NCBI GenBank assembly: GCA_963737835.1
Contig: CAVTUH010000001.1
Span: forward strand, 2,976,001-3,040,000
Direction: 5' to 3'
DNA: 64,000 bases
Source: Palsa-1248 sp963737835
GTDB taxonomy: Bacteria; Gemmatimonadota; Gemmatimonadetes; Gemmatimonadales; Gemmatimonadaceae
The notes beneath the pieces were generated by a model. It did not search any database, was not told the DNA's origin, and worked only from the letters and a program-made list of their open reading frames with translations. Positions within the stretch are counted from its first letter, which is position 1; each line of letters begins with the position of its first letter. Position numbers and translations under genes: made by a program. This document shows, one piece after another, positions 19,039 to 27,461 of this stretch.

Positions 19039-20736
19039 TCAGTGCGCGGCGGCGACGGACGAGGGTTGCCGAGAACTGGCGCGACCAACGAACGCCGTGG
19101 CCGTTGCGGTCGACGCCAGGGCTTCGCGCAGCACCCGTCCGTCGAGGCGCTCGGTCGGTCGTACGCCCAGCACTGCAGCAATGGTCGGTGCCATGTCCGT
19201 CACGCGGGCGGGCGTCGTGTACGTGCCCGCCTTGAAGAGCGGCCCGGCGAACAGAATTGGAACGTCCGCATCGTAGTCGTACGGCGACCCGTGTTCCGCA
19301 GATGCTCCGTCCCCCCAGACGCTGTAGGGGGTGAGCGTGACCAGCAGTGTCGGGGCAAGGTCCGGCGGGAACATGTGCAGCCACCGGCGCGCGATGGCAT
19401 CGTGTGCGGTGTCGAGCTGGGCCAGCGTGCGATAGGGATCGACGCGCGCGACTCCGGGGACGCGGCGGACGTCTCTGGCAAATTGTCGGACGACAGAGTC
19501 CGCATCCATGCCGCCGGCCCGCATTGTATCGCGGTCGACCCACAGCATCCCATTTTCCCAGCGCCACGCCTTGCGGTCGATGCCGTGGCGGGGCAAGAGC
19601 TGCGCGGCGCGTTCGAGCAGGCCTGCAATGTTGACGTGCTTCGCGGCCTGGTTCGGATAGCGGCCGGAGTGGATTTCGGGGAAGGGTGCCACTCCGTGAT
19701 CCGCGGTGAGGGCGATCACGAGCCGGCTCGAGTCCCGCAGCGTGAACAGCGTATCGAGAAACGCGCCGAGGTAGCGATCCAACCAAAGGATTTGGTCGTG
19801 CAACTCCTTCGAATCCGGGCCGAAGGCGTGGCCGACCGCGTCGGTGGTCGACAGCGAAATCGCCAACAGATCGACCTGCGGCCCGGCGCCGAGCCCGAGT
19901 CCGCGCACGCCGGCGAGCGCCGCCTCGAGCGTCACCTGATCCATCTGCGGGTAGCGGGCGAGCGCCTTCGCAGTCGCGGCGGGGTCGGTCGGAAAGACGT
20001 GCGGGAACACGAAGTCTTTGCCGCCGTTCTCGCGTGGAACGCTGTCCGGTTCCGGGTAGTCGACGGGCGTGAGCGCCGGCGTCCACGCCTGGCCGGCGAA
20101 CGCCTGGGGGATGCGTAGCGCGTTGAACGCGGTCAGCCATGCCGGCAGCGTGTCCGCGTAGTAGTCGCTCGTCGTGAACACGCCGTCAGGCGAATACCAG
20201 ACTGCCAGCTGGTGGGCCCGGCCGATCGGGAGAATCGCGCCACGGTCTTTCCGAGAGACCGACAGCGCGCGAGCCCGCGGATCGGCGGAGCGGATCCAGT
20301 CGATCAACGTGCTTCCGCGGAATCGGTACGGTGACGCCGGATCTCCCGCCACCCCGCCCACCAACGGCCCCTGCGGATCGAGGACGCCCTGCGCATTGGC
20401 GACGATCCCGGTGCTCCACGGCTCGCGGCCGGAGAGCACAGTCGCATGGCCTGGCGCCGTCTCCGTGATCGCGTGATCCTGCGCTCCGTGGGTGAACACC
20501 GCTCCATGGCCGTAGAGTCGGCCAAGTCCGCCTTTGAGCTGCGGCAAGAAGCGCTCGAAGTAGTCGGCCCGCATCTGGTCGATGGTCAAAAAGACAACCA
20601 AGGTGGGAGCCGACCGCGCACTCGGGGCGCGACGTGCGGAAGCGGAATCGGCTTGCGCGTGTGCGCCGATCGGCGAGATCAGGCTTGTCGCGACTGCGAC
20701 AACCAGCCCCGCGAGGCGCGTCGGTGACCGGTACAT
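19039..20736 (-). CDS. PafA-type alkaline phosphatase superfamily enzyme
   Basis: 565 residues with an N-terminal signal peptide (ending near IGAHAQA). The alkaline phosphatase superfamily pattern is clear: VVFLTIDQMRADYF (first metal Asp), ITETAPGHATVLSG with the Thr expected as nucleophile in PafA-like enzymes, then SLSTTDAVGHAFGPDS (Asp/His metal ligands) and ALTADHGVAPFPE (Asp-His pair). PafA enzymes are periplasmic, zinc-dependent, calcium-independent phosphomonoesterases. A role in phosphate scavenging is likely. No Pho box was identified. Alone on its strand between repeats. Confidence 0.85.
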   Translation of the reverse strand: MYRSPTRLAGLVVAVATSLISPIGAHAQADSASARRAPSARSAPTLVVFLTIDQMRADYFERFLPQLKGGLGRLYGHGAVFTHGAQDHAITETAPGHATVLSGREPWSTGIVANAQGVLDPQGPLVGGVAGDPASPYRFRGSTLIDWIRSADPRARALSVSRKDRGAILPIGRAHQLAVWYSPDGVFTTSDYYADTLPAWLTAFNALRIPQAFAGQAWTPALTPVDYPEPDSVPRENGGKDFVFPHVFPTDPAATAKALARYPQMDQVTLEAALAGVRGLGLGAGPQVDLLAISLSTTDAVGHAFGPDSKELHDQILWLDRYLGAFLDTLFTLRDSSRLVIALTADHGVAPFPEIHSGRYPNQAAKHVNIAGLLERAAQLLPRHGIDRKAWRWENGMLWVDRDTMRAGGMDADSVVRQFARDVRRVPGVARVDPYRTLAQLDTAHDAIARRWLHMFPPDLAPTLLVTLTPYSVWGDGASAEHGSPYDYDADVPILFAGPLFKAGTYTTPARVTDMAPTIAAVLGVRPTERLDGRVLREALASTATATAFVGRASSRQPSSVAAAH

Positions 20737-20898
20737 GGAAGGTGCCAGAGTTTGCGGCGTGGCGACTCGGAGTGGGCCCCGCGGTTGGGGAAACGCGAGG
20801 CCAATCTACCGCTCAACCAACTGCTCACCGCCCGTCATGACCGAATCGTTACTTGGGTTGACACGTCGGCGCGAAGGGGCCGGCGCGCGGACGAGTCG

Positions 20899-21447
20899 TT
20901 ACGATAGAATCAAGACAAGGCCGGTAATGCCGATCACCGCCCCGACGACGATGAGCGCGGTGCCGCCGCTGCCACCAGCGATCGCTCCCGCCACGATCGC
21001 TGCGCCGCCGACAATCATGAGCACGGCATTTCTGCCCAGCCCATTGTGGTCCGCGTTGGCTGCACGGTCGGCCAGTTGCTGGCGTGTGAGGTGCTCCGTG
21101 GCGGCGTGCGATCGGATACCGACCGTGGCGGCCGACGACGTGGGTCCAGCGGCGCCCGCGCCCTGATCTGACTGCGCAGGAGTCGTCGACGGGGGAGGAG
21201 CGGCCGCCGGTATCGGGCCAGCCTCGAGATTTGGTTGCGGTGCCAGGACCGCGTCTCCACTCCTGGTGTTGTGCGACTGTTGCTCGGGCATGTCGGCGGC
21301 GACATCGATCCGCACAACGGCCAGTTGTGAGCTGGCAGCCTGCGCACTGGTCTCCGAGTTCGTGGTCAGATTGGACTGAGCGGTCGCCCACCATGGAAGA
21401 AGGGCGACGGCAATGACAGCGCACTGTATCCGCGACGACATGCTCAT
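20899..21447 (-). CDS. Small secreted or membrane protein, unknown
   Basis: 182 residues. A signal peptide (ending near WWATAQS) is followed by a low-complexity Ala/Pro/Gln/Ser linker and a C-terminal pair of Gly/Ala/Val-rich hydrophobic segments ending LVLILS. The linker-plus-membrane layout suggests an envelope protein; no catalytic motif and no recognised family. ATG codons at 21447 and 21441 are both possible starts. Divergent from the CPBP protease gene with ~270 bases between them. Confidence 0.55.
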   Translation of the reverse strand: MSMSSRIQCAVIAVALLPWWATAQSNLTTNSETSAQAASSQLAVVRIDVAADMPEQQSHNTRSGDAVLAPQPNLEAGPIPAAAPPPSTTPAQSDQGAGAAGPTSSAATVGIRSHAATEHLTRQQLADRAANADHNGLGRNAVLMIVGGAAIVAGAIAGGSGGTALIVVGAVIGITGLVLILS

Positions 21448-21718
21448 GGTTGTTACCCGTGAAGGTGCGGCCGTTGGCCGTTGGTGAGTTGGAGACAGCC
21501 GGCTGCCAACAAGGCAAGGATCGGGCTAGACGCATTGCCGATCCGACGCTACATCTGGCTCGCGCCCCGTCGGCGCGTGGGCATCCTCACGGCGCCAATG
21601 TTGCAATCACGTCGCTACTTCACCGTGCGTCGCGAGCAAGGGTGTTTGCGCGATCAGCCTGGAGTGGCCGGGGAAACCGTCTGGTGGTGCCCGCCGTAGT
21701 GCAGCGAACGGAGGAACC

Positions 21719-22714
21719 ATGAACCCACGCGCAGGTCCAGGCGATTCAATCTCCAGCCCCGGTGTGCAGCCAGGATCTAGCCAGCCACCGTCGTTGGCTC
21801 ATAAGGTTTTCATGGGACCCAACGGAATCCGCCCTGGTTGGCGGATCCTCATCTTCGTGGCGCTGGTCTTCGCCATCGGATACATAGTCTCGTTCATCGC
21901 GCTCCATACCCCGGGGCTGCGCGAGTACTTCATCGCACACAACGGCCAACAAATGACACCCGGCGGGCAGCTCCTGGGCATCTTCACGCCGTTCCTCGTG
22001 ATCCTGTCCGCCGGGATCATGACGCGGATCGAGAAGCGTTCTTTCGCAGATTACGGGCTCCCGCTCTCGCAAGCCTTCGGAAAACGGTTCTGGCAAGGGG
22101 TGCCGCTCGGGTTCGCGATGCTCTGCCTGCTGCTCGTGCTGATGGCCGCCTTCGGTGTGTACTCAATGGACGGCCAAGCGGTGAGTGGCTTCGACGCCTG
22201 GAAAAATGCGGCGCTGTACGGCTTCGGGTTCATCTGTGTCGGGGTCTTCGAGGAGTTCTCCTTCCGCGGCTACCTGCAGTCGACGTTGGGCTCAGCCATC
22301 GGCTTCTGGCCGGCTGCCATCGTGCTCTCGGTCGTGTTTGGCGGGTTGCATCTCAATAACCAGGGTGAGGCGATCATCGGAGCGGTGATGGCCGGCAGCT
22401 TCGGGCTCCTGTCAGCGTTTGCCTTGTGGCGAACCGGCAATATCTGGCTGAGTATCGGGATGCACGCGTCGTGGGACTGGGGTGAGACCTGCTTCTTCGG
22501 TACGCCGGACAGTGGCATCGTCGCGCAGGGTCACATCTTGAATGCATCGTTTCACGGCCCGGCGCTGCTCACGGGCGGTTCAGTAGGACCCGAAGGCAGC
22601 GTGCTGGTCTTCGGCGTGCTCGTGGTGTGGGCCCTCATCATCCACTTCTCCTTCCCGGCGCGTCAACGCGTCGAGGCCACGCCGCCGCAAGGCCCGGTGA
22701 CTGCGCCCGCGTAA
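21719..22714 (+). CDS. CPBP family intramembrane metalloprotease
   Basis: 331 residues, about seven hydrophobic segments. The three CPBP (CAAX protease and bacteriocin-processing, Abi) motifs are present: EEFSFRG (EExxxR, ~178), FGGLHLNN (FxxxH, ~205) and a final GMHASWDW (His plus Asp/Trp, ~247). These form the glutamate/histidine active site in the membrane. Substrates of bacterial members are mostly unknown; roles range from prenyl-protein processing to bacteriocin self-immunity. GGAGGA-like Shine-Dalgarno sequence before the ATG. Four tandem repeats begin three bases after its stop. Confidence 0.85.
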   Translation: MNPRAGPGDSISSPGVQPGSSQPPSLAHKVFMGPNGIRPGWRILIFVALVFAIGYIVSFIALHTPGLREYFIAHNGQQMTPGGQLLGIFTPFLVILSAGIMTRIEKRSFADYGLPLSQAFGKRFWQGVPLGFAMLCLLLVLMAAFGVYSMDGQAVSGFDAWKNAALYGFGFICVGVFEEFSFRGYLQSTLGSAIGFWPAAIVLSVVFGGLHLNNQGEAIIGAVMAGSFGLLSAFALWRTGNIWLSIGMHASWDWGETCFFGTPDSGIVAQGHILNASFHGPALLTGGSVGPEGSVLVFGVLVVWALIIHFSFPARQRVEATPPQGPVTAPA

Positions 22715-22716
22715 GA

Positions 22717-22960
22717 GGGCGACGCATTGCGTCTGCCCTACCCGGCGATCTACGGCGTTATCACGGGCGGTGATGTTGGGCGACGCATTGCGTCGCCCCT
22801 ACCCGCCGATCTACAGCGTCATTGCGGGCGGCGATGACGGGCGACGCATTGCGTCGCCCCTACCCGCCGATCTACAGGGTCATCGCGGGCGGTGACGTTG
22901 GGCGACGCATTGCGTCGCCCCTACCCGCCGATCTACAGCGTTATCACGGGCGGCGCACCG
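22717..22960 (+). repeat. Four tandem 61-base units of family A repeat
   Basis: Units begin at 22717, 22778, 22839 and 22900, exactly 61 bases apart. Each has the palindrome (arms GGGCGACGCA and TGCGTCGCCC), then CTACCCGCCGATCTACAG and a GTTATCACGGGCGGTGATG-like spacer. The first unit has an extra base in its right arm (GTCTGCCC). The block fills the gap between the convergent CPBP and rhodanese genes; no other feature is seen in the gap. Confidence 0.85.
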
Positions 22961-23017
22961 GTGTCTCGATCCCGGCCCGTACGCTCGATCCCGGCCCGTA
23001 CGCACATCGCCGACGCG

Positions 23018-23929
23018 TTATCGGCCGGGGGCGGCGGGATTATCCACGGGCAGATCGGTCCGGCGGCCCCATTCCTGGAACGATCCGTCGTAGAGCCGAA
23101 CCGGGTACCCGAGCGTGCGTGCGGCGAAGAGCACCGCGGTCGCGCGCTGGCCAATGTGGCAATAGGCGACGACCGTGTCCCCGGCCTGGACGCCCGCTCG
23201 GCCGAATCGTGCGCGCAGCGCGTCAGCGCTCAGCAGGTGTTGCGTCGCATCGAAGAGCTCCTCGAAGGGGAGGCTCTTCGCGCCGGGGATGTGGCCACGG
23301 CGGGGGCCGTCGTCCTGCTCGGTCCCGTTGTAGAAGGACGCCTCGCGCGCATCGAGCAAGGCATTGCCCGGTGTCGTGCCGTGCGTGTGCACCCAACCCG
23401 CGTCGACGATCAGCCAGGGTTGGGGGTGCACGGTGATACGTCCGGCGACAATCGGCCCTGGCGGTCCCTTCTCCACCGCTCGATGCTCGCCTTGCCACGC
23501 GGGCAACCCTCCATCGAGCCACGCGGACGACGCACCGAGTCCTGCATAGGCCAACGTGTAGAGTACGCGCGTGGTCGCGCTGACCCGGTCCTTCGCGACA
23601 CACACAATGACATGCGAGCGGTCCGAGATGCCCAAGGCCTCGAGCCGGGCTCGCAGGATCTCTGGCGGGAGCATCTCGAGCATCAGTTGGTGATCCATGT
23701 CCGTCACGTCCATACCAGCGGAGACCTGCGCAAGTGTGACCAGCCGGGCGCCGGGGATATGCGCCTCCAGAAACGAGCTCGAGTCGCCGACCTGCAACAG
23801 GACCAGACCATTGTCGTGCAGGTGCTGTGCGAGCCACGCGGTGCTGACGACGAGCCGATCGCGGGGCGTCCCGCTGTCCTGCGCGGGGAGCGCCGTCGTG
23901 ATTGCGAGAAGCGCGATGAGTACACGCAT
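23018..23929 (-). CDS. Two-domain rhodanese-like sulfurtransferase
   Basis: 303 residues with an N-terminal signal-like segment (LLAITTALPAQD), so probably periplasmic. Two rhodanese domains in tandem, as in thiosulfate/3-mercaptopyruvate sulfurtransferases: an N-terminal domain (LEAHIPGARLV, LGISDRSHVIVCVAKD, AWLDGGLPAW) and a C-terminal catalytic domain (LLDAREASFY, GHIPGAKSLPFEEL, then VVAYCHIGQRAT with the persulfide-forming Cys at the loop start). The active loop CHIGQRAT resembles the thiosulfate type (basic residue in the loop) rather than the mercaptopyruvate type, but the donor cannot be fixed from this. Monocistronic. Confidence 0.85.
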   Translation of the reverse strand: MRVLIALLAITTALPAQDSGTPRDRLVVSTAWLAQHLHDNGLVLLQVGDSSSFLEAHIPGARLVTLAQVSAGMDVTDMDHQLMLEMLPPEILRARLEALGISDRSHVIVCVAKDRVSATTRVLYTLAYAGLGASSAWLDGGLPAWQGEHRAVEKGPPGPIVAGRITVHPQPWLIVDAGWVHTHGTTPGNALLDAREASFYNGTEQDDGPRRGHIPGAKSLPFEELFDATQHLLSADALRARFGRAGVQAGDTVVAYCHIGQRATAVLFAARTLGYPVRLYDGSFQEWGRRTDLPVDNPAAPGR

Positions 23930-24444
23930 GGAACGAGGGATTGGGGGTCAACAAGGACGAGGGTGAGCGATCCGCGTCTACGCGCCGTAGTCTTGCACCT
24001 CCCGCACTGAGAAGCCTTTGTCGGCGTGTCCGAGCTTGAGTGCGGGTTGCTGGACCAGAGGTCGGACATACTCGGGTGGCGGGTTACGGGTAACGGGTCC
24101 GGGTGAACGGATCCCGAGCGAGCTGCCGGGCGCTCTCATTCTGACGGGTACAGCGCTGCGTGTAGGGCTATCGGCGGATGTTACTCTGAAATGGTCGTGC
24201 CGAAGCGATAGACACCGCTAAGACGTTGTGCGGTCGCTGGTTGCGCGCAGCCAATCCCTGAATGGCCGACACCGCATCGTCCGGCTGTGGGACGTCACAT
24301 CCCAACGGCGGCCGCTGGCGCGGCCGAGAGAGTAGACCAGCAGAAAGTAGAAAGTAGACTACGGGGGAGAAAGCGTGCGCGCCGAAACTCGAGCCGTGCG
24401 CGACCCGTAAGATGGACGGGATTCACTTTCTCCAGAGAGCACCC
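23930..24444. other. 515-base intergenic region with two repeat elements
   Basis: No convincing gene. It contains a G-rich family D tract (24073-24110, GGGTTACGGGTAACGGGT words) and a family B element (24307-24362). Both flanking genes point away from it, so promoters for each must lie here, but I could not assign -35/-10 boxes with confidence. Confidence 0.5.
24307..24362 (+). repeat. Family B element: hairpin plus purine tail
   Basis: GC-rich hairpin with arms GGCCGC/GCGGCC around a short loop, directly followed by GAGAGAGTAGACC and an AGAAAGTAGAAAGTAG purine-rich tail. Matches the plan of the other family B elements though the tail is more diverged. Confidence 0.5.
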
Positions 24445-24762
24445 ATGACATCGCCGACTCACACGGAAGAGCACAAGGTACCGGGCGCCAATCTCGTGGC
24501 GAAGGCCAAAGAGATCATCCACGAGGGCAATGTCCGCCGCATCATCGTGAAGAACGATCAGGGCCAGAGCGTGATGGAACTACCGCTGACCGCGGGTGTG
24601 GTCGGCGTGGTGCTTGCGCCGGCGCTCGCGGCGCTCGCGGCGATCGGTGCGCTCGCCGGGCATTACACGCTGGTTGTCGAGCGGCGGACGCCGCCCGCCG
24701 GGCCGGTACCGGTCATCGAGCGCTCACCGGAGGCCGGACCAGCGGACGCGCCACACACCTAG
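24445..24762 (+). CDS. DUF4342 domain protein
   Basis: 105 residues from ATG 24445; an in-frame ATG at 24412 would add a short unconserved extension. The pattern LVAKAKEIIHEGNVRRIIVKN followed by MELPLTAGVVGVVLAP and one hydrophobic segment matches DUF4342, a small widely distributed domain of unknown function often seen near PspA-like or membrane-stress genes. Here the neighbours give no clue. Short acidic/Pro-rich C-terminus. Confidence 0.8.
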   Translation: MTSPTHTEEHKVPGANLVAKAKEIIHEGNVRRIIVKNDQGQSVMELPLTAGVVGVVLAPALAALAAIGALAGHYTLVVERRTPPAGPVPVIERSPEAGPADAPHT

Positions 24763-24785
24763 TGTGAGGTGGTGACTGCAACGTC

Positions 24786-24930
24786 CTACTGCTGGTTCAT
24801 CTCGCCGACGAGCGTCCTCGCGAACTGCGGTACTTCATCGTTGCTGACGGTGATCGCGGGGAGCTCGGCGCATATGCGAATTGCCGCTCCCGCCACGGGG
24901 AACACCGCGTAGTACGTGAACAGGGCGCCG
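24786..24930 (-). pseudogene. Remnant copy of the C-terminus of the adjacent secreted-protein gene
   Basis: Reading the minus strand toward the TAG at 24786 gives FTYYAVFPVAGAAIRICAEL and then an EVPQFARTLVGEMNQQ end. This parallels the last ~45 residues of the gene at 25001-25801 (YVYYAVWAFGDRIIRVRADL, then QAPDFAKKLLAALAGSH). Upstream of 24930 the frame is lost and the match disappears. It looks like the decayed end of a tandem paralogue; no start codon or signal peptide belongs to it. Confidence 0.5.
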
Positions 24931-25000
24931 GGCGGATCCGGGGCGTGCCCGTCAGCTCGCCCCGGATCTCGAGCAACTCAGGACCTGCTTTGCCTCCGCC

Positions 25001-25801
25001 TCAATGCGATCCGGCTAGCGCGGCCAGCAGTTTTTTTGCGAAATCGGGAGCCTGTTCATTTGCGGCTACCTCCAGCGGCAGGTCCGCGCGAACGCGGATT
25101 ATCCGGTCGCCGAAGGCCCAGACGGCGTAGTATACATACGCCTCGAAGGCGCGACCGGACGGGGTGGAACAGCCTCGCAGCGTTTCAGTGCTCGCCCCAG
25201 ACCCAAACTGCTGGCTGGTGTCTCTCGCCACGACCGTGTTGTTGCCAGGGTTGCACGCCGTCGTCGCCCCGGTCGGGAGAGTGACCGCGCCAGGGTGGGT
25301 CAGCCCGACGACCAATGAGTAGCCGCGTATCTTGTGGCCCGCCGCTTTGACGTCGTCGGTCCGCTCCGACAGCACGCTGAAGGCGCTGAGATCACCCTGG
25401 TGATAGGTGTTGTCCAGCGACACGCGCAGCATGTCGACGGTGCTTTGCAGCATCCCCGTCGTGTCGTCTCGTGTGCGCAGCGGGGTTCCCGGGTCGTACG
25501 GCGACACCAAGACCGTGATGCGATCATGCGGCGGGTGCGTGTAGGTATACTGCGTGGCTTGGCCGGCGCCGCGCAGACGTAAGGAGTCAGTCATGCGATA
25601 CCCACGAACATCCAATGGCATTGCGAACCCGACGTCGGCCGCGGTGGCCATAGCGCTGGCGGGCGTTGGTGCGGCAGCGGCGGCGGTCACCTGACTCGTC
25701 GAGTCGTGGTGCGACGAGTCCGTCGTCGCTTGCGCGTTGGCATCAAAGCCGATCGCCGCGCTGAGGATGACGAGTGCTGCACGTACGGGAGTCTTGCGCA
25801 C
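25001..25801 (-). CDS. Secreted protein of unknown function
   Basis: 267 residues when started at the GTG at 25801, which has AGGAG eight bases upstream and gives a clean signal peptide (RAALVILSAAIGFDANAQA). Longer in-frame starts at 25837 or 25861 lack both. After an Ala/Ser/Thr-rich linker the domain is mixed alpha/beta with MRGYRMTDSLRLRG-like and ITVLVSPYDPGTPLRT segments and two Cys that could pair. No family recognised. A truncated second copy of its C-terminus lies just downstream at 24786-24930. Confidence 0.6.
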   Translation of the reverse strand: MRKTPVRAALVILSAAIGFDANAQATTDSSHHDSTSQVTAAAAAPTPASAMATAADVGFAMPLDVRGYRMTDSLRLRGAGQATQYTYTHPPHDRITVLVSPYDPGTPLRTRDDTTGMLQSTVDMLRVSLDNTYHQGDLSAFSVLSERTDDVKAAGHKIRGYSLVVGLTHPGAVTLPTGATTACNPGNNTVVARDTSQQFGSGASTETLRGCSTPSGRAFEAYVYYAVWAFGDRIIRVRADLPLEVAANEQAPDFAKKLLAALAGSH

Positions 25802-25915
25802 AGGCGGCACTCCTGATAAGAAAAGACCTCCAAACATATGGCGCGATGGTGGCGAACTCAACGGTGGATTGCGGCAGGGCTGGCCGCGACGCCGTCGCGC
25901 CCCTGATCCCTCCGC

Positions 25916-26101
25916 TTAGCCCTTATCGCGGTGCGCAGCATGCGCGCGGGATCGACCCGCTGTAACCACGGCTATACGCCAGATTAGCAGAAACACGCCA
26001 ACGGTGAGCAGCAAGTGGATCCAGCCCGGTGCGTCGAGGGCGAAGGTCGCGATTGCCCACACGACGAGCATGATGATCGCTGCGATGAGGCCGATGTCCA
26101 T
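25916..26101 (-). CDS. Small lmo0937-type membrane protein
   Basis: 61 residues: two hydrophobic helices (LIAAIIMLVVWAIATFAL and IHLLLTVGVFLLIWRIAVV) joined by a short DAPGW turn, with a basic/His C-terminal tail. This is the lmo0937-like family of tiny two-helix membrane proteins, of unknown function and often stress-linked. Length is normal for the family, slightly extended at the C-terminus. Confidence 0.75.
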   Translation of the reverse strand: MDIGLIAAIIMLVVWAIATFALDAPGWIHLLLTVGVFLLIWRIAVVTAGRSRAHAAHRDKG

Positions 26102-26223
26102 GGCGTGAAGCTAGTGGCGGGTGAAGAGGTGAGCCACGAAACGTGTCGCCGCCCGCGGTGGTGCGCCAGGCCGCGCGCAGCGCGACAGCAGGCGTGCGGC
26201 GCGATGCATCGCACCACAGGCGA

Positions 26224-26260
26224 CGTTCGACGCTGGACGCTAGAAACAAACCTCGAAGGC
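26224..26260 (+). repeat. Dispersed repeat (family C)
   Basis: Contains CGTTCGACGCTGGACG, shared with the copy at 51202, and ACAAACCTCGAAG, shared with the copy at 45317. Confidence 0.5.
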
Positions 26261-26444
26261 TAGCCACGATCTATCGCGGCGCGGCGCTCCGTCGCACGCC
26301 GTGATGTTTCACGTACATCGTGACGATTGCGTTCGACTCTGTGACGAAGTGGATGACTGCGTCGTGATTGACGGTATATGGGGCGGCACCTACATTGCGT
26401 GGCAACGCAGGTGCACGCGCGAGCGAATCCGACGACAGCCGTGG

Positions 26445-26474
26445 TTGGTTGCCTCGAGGTGAACGACGCATATT
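26445..26474 (+). promoter_or_regulatory. Putative promoter of the structured RNA
   Basis: A -35-like TTGGTT (26445-26450) and a -10-like CATATT (26469-26474) with an 18-base spacer predict initiation near 26481, at the 5' foot of the closing stem. The match to sigma-70 consensus is modest. Confidence 0.35.
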
Positions 26475-26480
26475 GACCTG

Positions 26481-26680
26481 ACAGTTGGTAGGGGCGAAGA
26501 GGCTTAATTTTTGAGCCGATAAGTCCACCGAGTGGGTTCGACAATCTGTGTTGACGTCACGCCCCAGTGCGGGGACGGCGGAAGGCATGGTGAGGGCCTC
26601 ATACATTCGACTGGGCTTCAAAAACCCCTCTTCGCACCCCCAAATTTCGAAGGCCCCGCGTGCGCGGGGCCTTCTCTTTT
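26481..26680 (+). ncRNA. ssrS: Candidate 6S RNA
   Basis: About 200 bases with no plausible reading frame, ending in a strong terminator. Long-range pairing closes it: GGGGCGAAGAGG (26491-26502) with CCTCTTCG-CACCCC (26627-26640). Inside is an A/T-rich bubble (CTTAATTTTTGAGCCGATA), then AGTCCACCGAGTG (from ~26521) pairing with CATTCGACTGGGCT (~26604-26617) with a few G-U pairs, then further loops and an apical CCCC/GGGG hairpin near 26555. Closing stem, central bubble and long apical arm are the 6S RNA plan, and GAGCCGATA also occurs in E. coli 6S RNA. 6S RNA sequesters housekeeping RNA polymerase. Placement before folE recalls ssrS-ygfA, another folate gene. An unrelated structured leader is the alternative. 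Confidence 0.5.
26650..26680 (+). terminator. Rho-independent terminator
   Basis: Stem AAGGCCCCGCG/CGCGGGGCCTT with a two-base loop, followed by CTCTTTT. Strong on the plus strand; ends the structured RNA 17 bases before the folE start. Confidence 0.8.
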
Positions 26681-26696
26681 GCAATGGAACGTCACC

Positions 26697-27461
26697 ATGT
26701 CGAATTCGCGAGATGACAACGGGGCTGGTCGTCGATCGGCTGCTCCAGTCGGGGCCGGGCGCACTCGCACCGCCAACCAGGGTATAGACAAAGCGACCGT
26801 GGCGCGCGTGCGCGCCGCCGAGGCCGCCTCCGGTCGTGTGGAAGTGCAGGCGCGGGACGAGGAGACGCTGGCGGCGGGTGATCGTGTCCGGGCAGCTGAG
26901 CTCGAAGCGCTGGTGCGTCGAGAGATCGAGCTCTTGGGCGAGGATCCGGACCGCGAGGCGCTTCTCAAGACTCCGGCGCGCGTCGCAAAGGCGCTGACTT
27001 GGTTGACCCGCGGGTATGGGCTCGATGCTGCGCAGGTGATTGGCGATGCGCTCTTCGAGGAAAAACACGAGAGCATGATCATGGTGCGCGACATCGAGTT
27101 GTACTCCCTGTGCGAGCATCACATGCTTCCGTTCTTCGGCCGCGCGCACATCGCGTATCTACCACGCGGGCGGATCGTGGGCCTGTCGAAACTGCCACGC
27201 GTGGTCGAGGTGTTCGCCCGTCGCCTGCAGGTGCAGGAGCGGCTGACTGAGCAGATCGCCGGCGCGATCGAGAGCGTGCTCGAGCCGTACGGCGTCGGGG
27301 TGGTCATCGAGGCGCAGCATCTGTGCATGATGATGCGCGGCGTCGAGAAGCAGAACTCGAAGACGATCACGAGTGCCGTCCGTGGAACGTTCCGCTCGGA
27401 CGCCAAGACACGCGATGAATTCTTCCGACTCGCGTATGGACCCTGGCCTGGCGGCCGATAA
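26697..27461 (+). CDS. folE: GTP cyclohydrolase I
   Basis: 254 residues from ATG 26697, which directly follows the terminator; earlier in-frame ATGs lie inside the RNA. GTP cyclohydrolase I makes dihydroneopterin triphosphate from GTP, the first step of folate/pterin synthesis. Hallmarks: FEEKHESMIMVRDIELYSLC, SLCEHHMLPFFGRAHIAY (Cys and His zinc ligands and catalytic His), GLSKLPRVVEVFARRLQVQE, and HLCMMMRGVEKQNSKT (second zinc Cys). All are intact. The N-terminal ~60 residues are a charged Ala/Arg/Glu-rich extension absent in the core enzyme. The 3' end overlaps the SDR gene, suggesting coexpression. Confidence 0.92.
   Translation: MSNSRDDNGAGRRSAAPVGAGRTRTANQGIDKATVARVRAAEAASGRVEVQARDEETLAAGDRVRAAELEALVRREIELLGEDPDREALLKTPARVAKALTWLTRGYGLDAAQVIGDALFEEKHESMIMVRDIELYSLCEHHMLPFFGRAHIAYLPRGRIVGLSKLPRVVEVFARRLQVQERLTEQIAGAIESVLEPYGVGVVIEAQHLCMMMRGVEKQNSKTITSAVRGTFRSDAKTRDEFFRLAYGPWPGGR

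Larger units (their letters stand above)
26102..26480. other. Intergenic region with a family C repeat
   Basis: No gene is convincing in these ~380 bases. A family C repeat (26224-26260) reads TTCGACGCTGGACGC and then ACAAACCTCGAAGG, the same junction found 3' of gyrB. The last 40 bases hold the probable promoter of the structured RNA. Confidence 0.5.

Noticed and set aside
22717..22960. Possible CRISPR-like array of four repeats
   Set aside because: The sequences between the palindromes are themselves near-identical, so there are no unique spacers, and no cas genes are present. It is a simple tandem repeat.
26271..27149. 292-residue minus-strand frame across the candidate RNA and folE
   Set aside because: Crosses a strong plus-strand terminator and the conserved folE coding region; no motifs.
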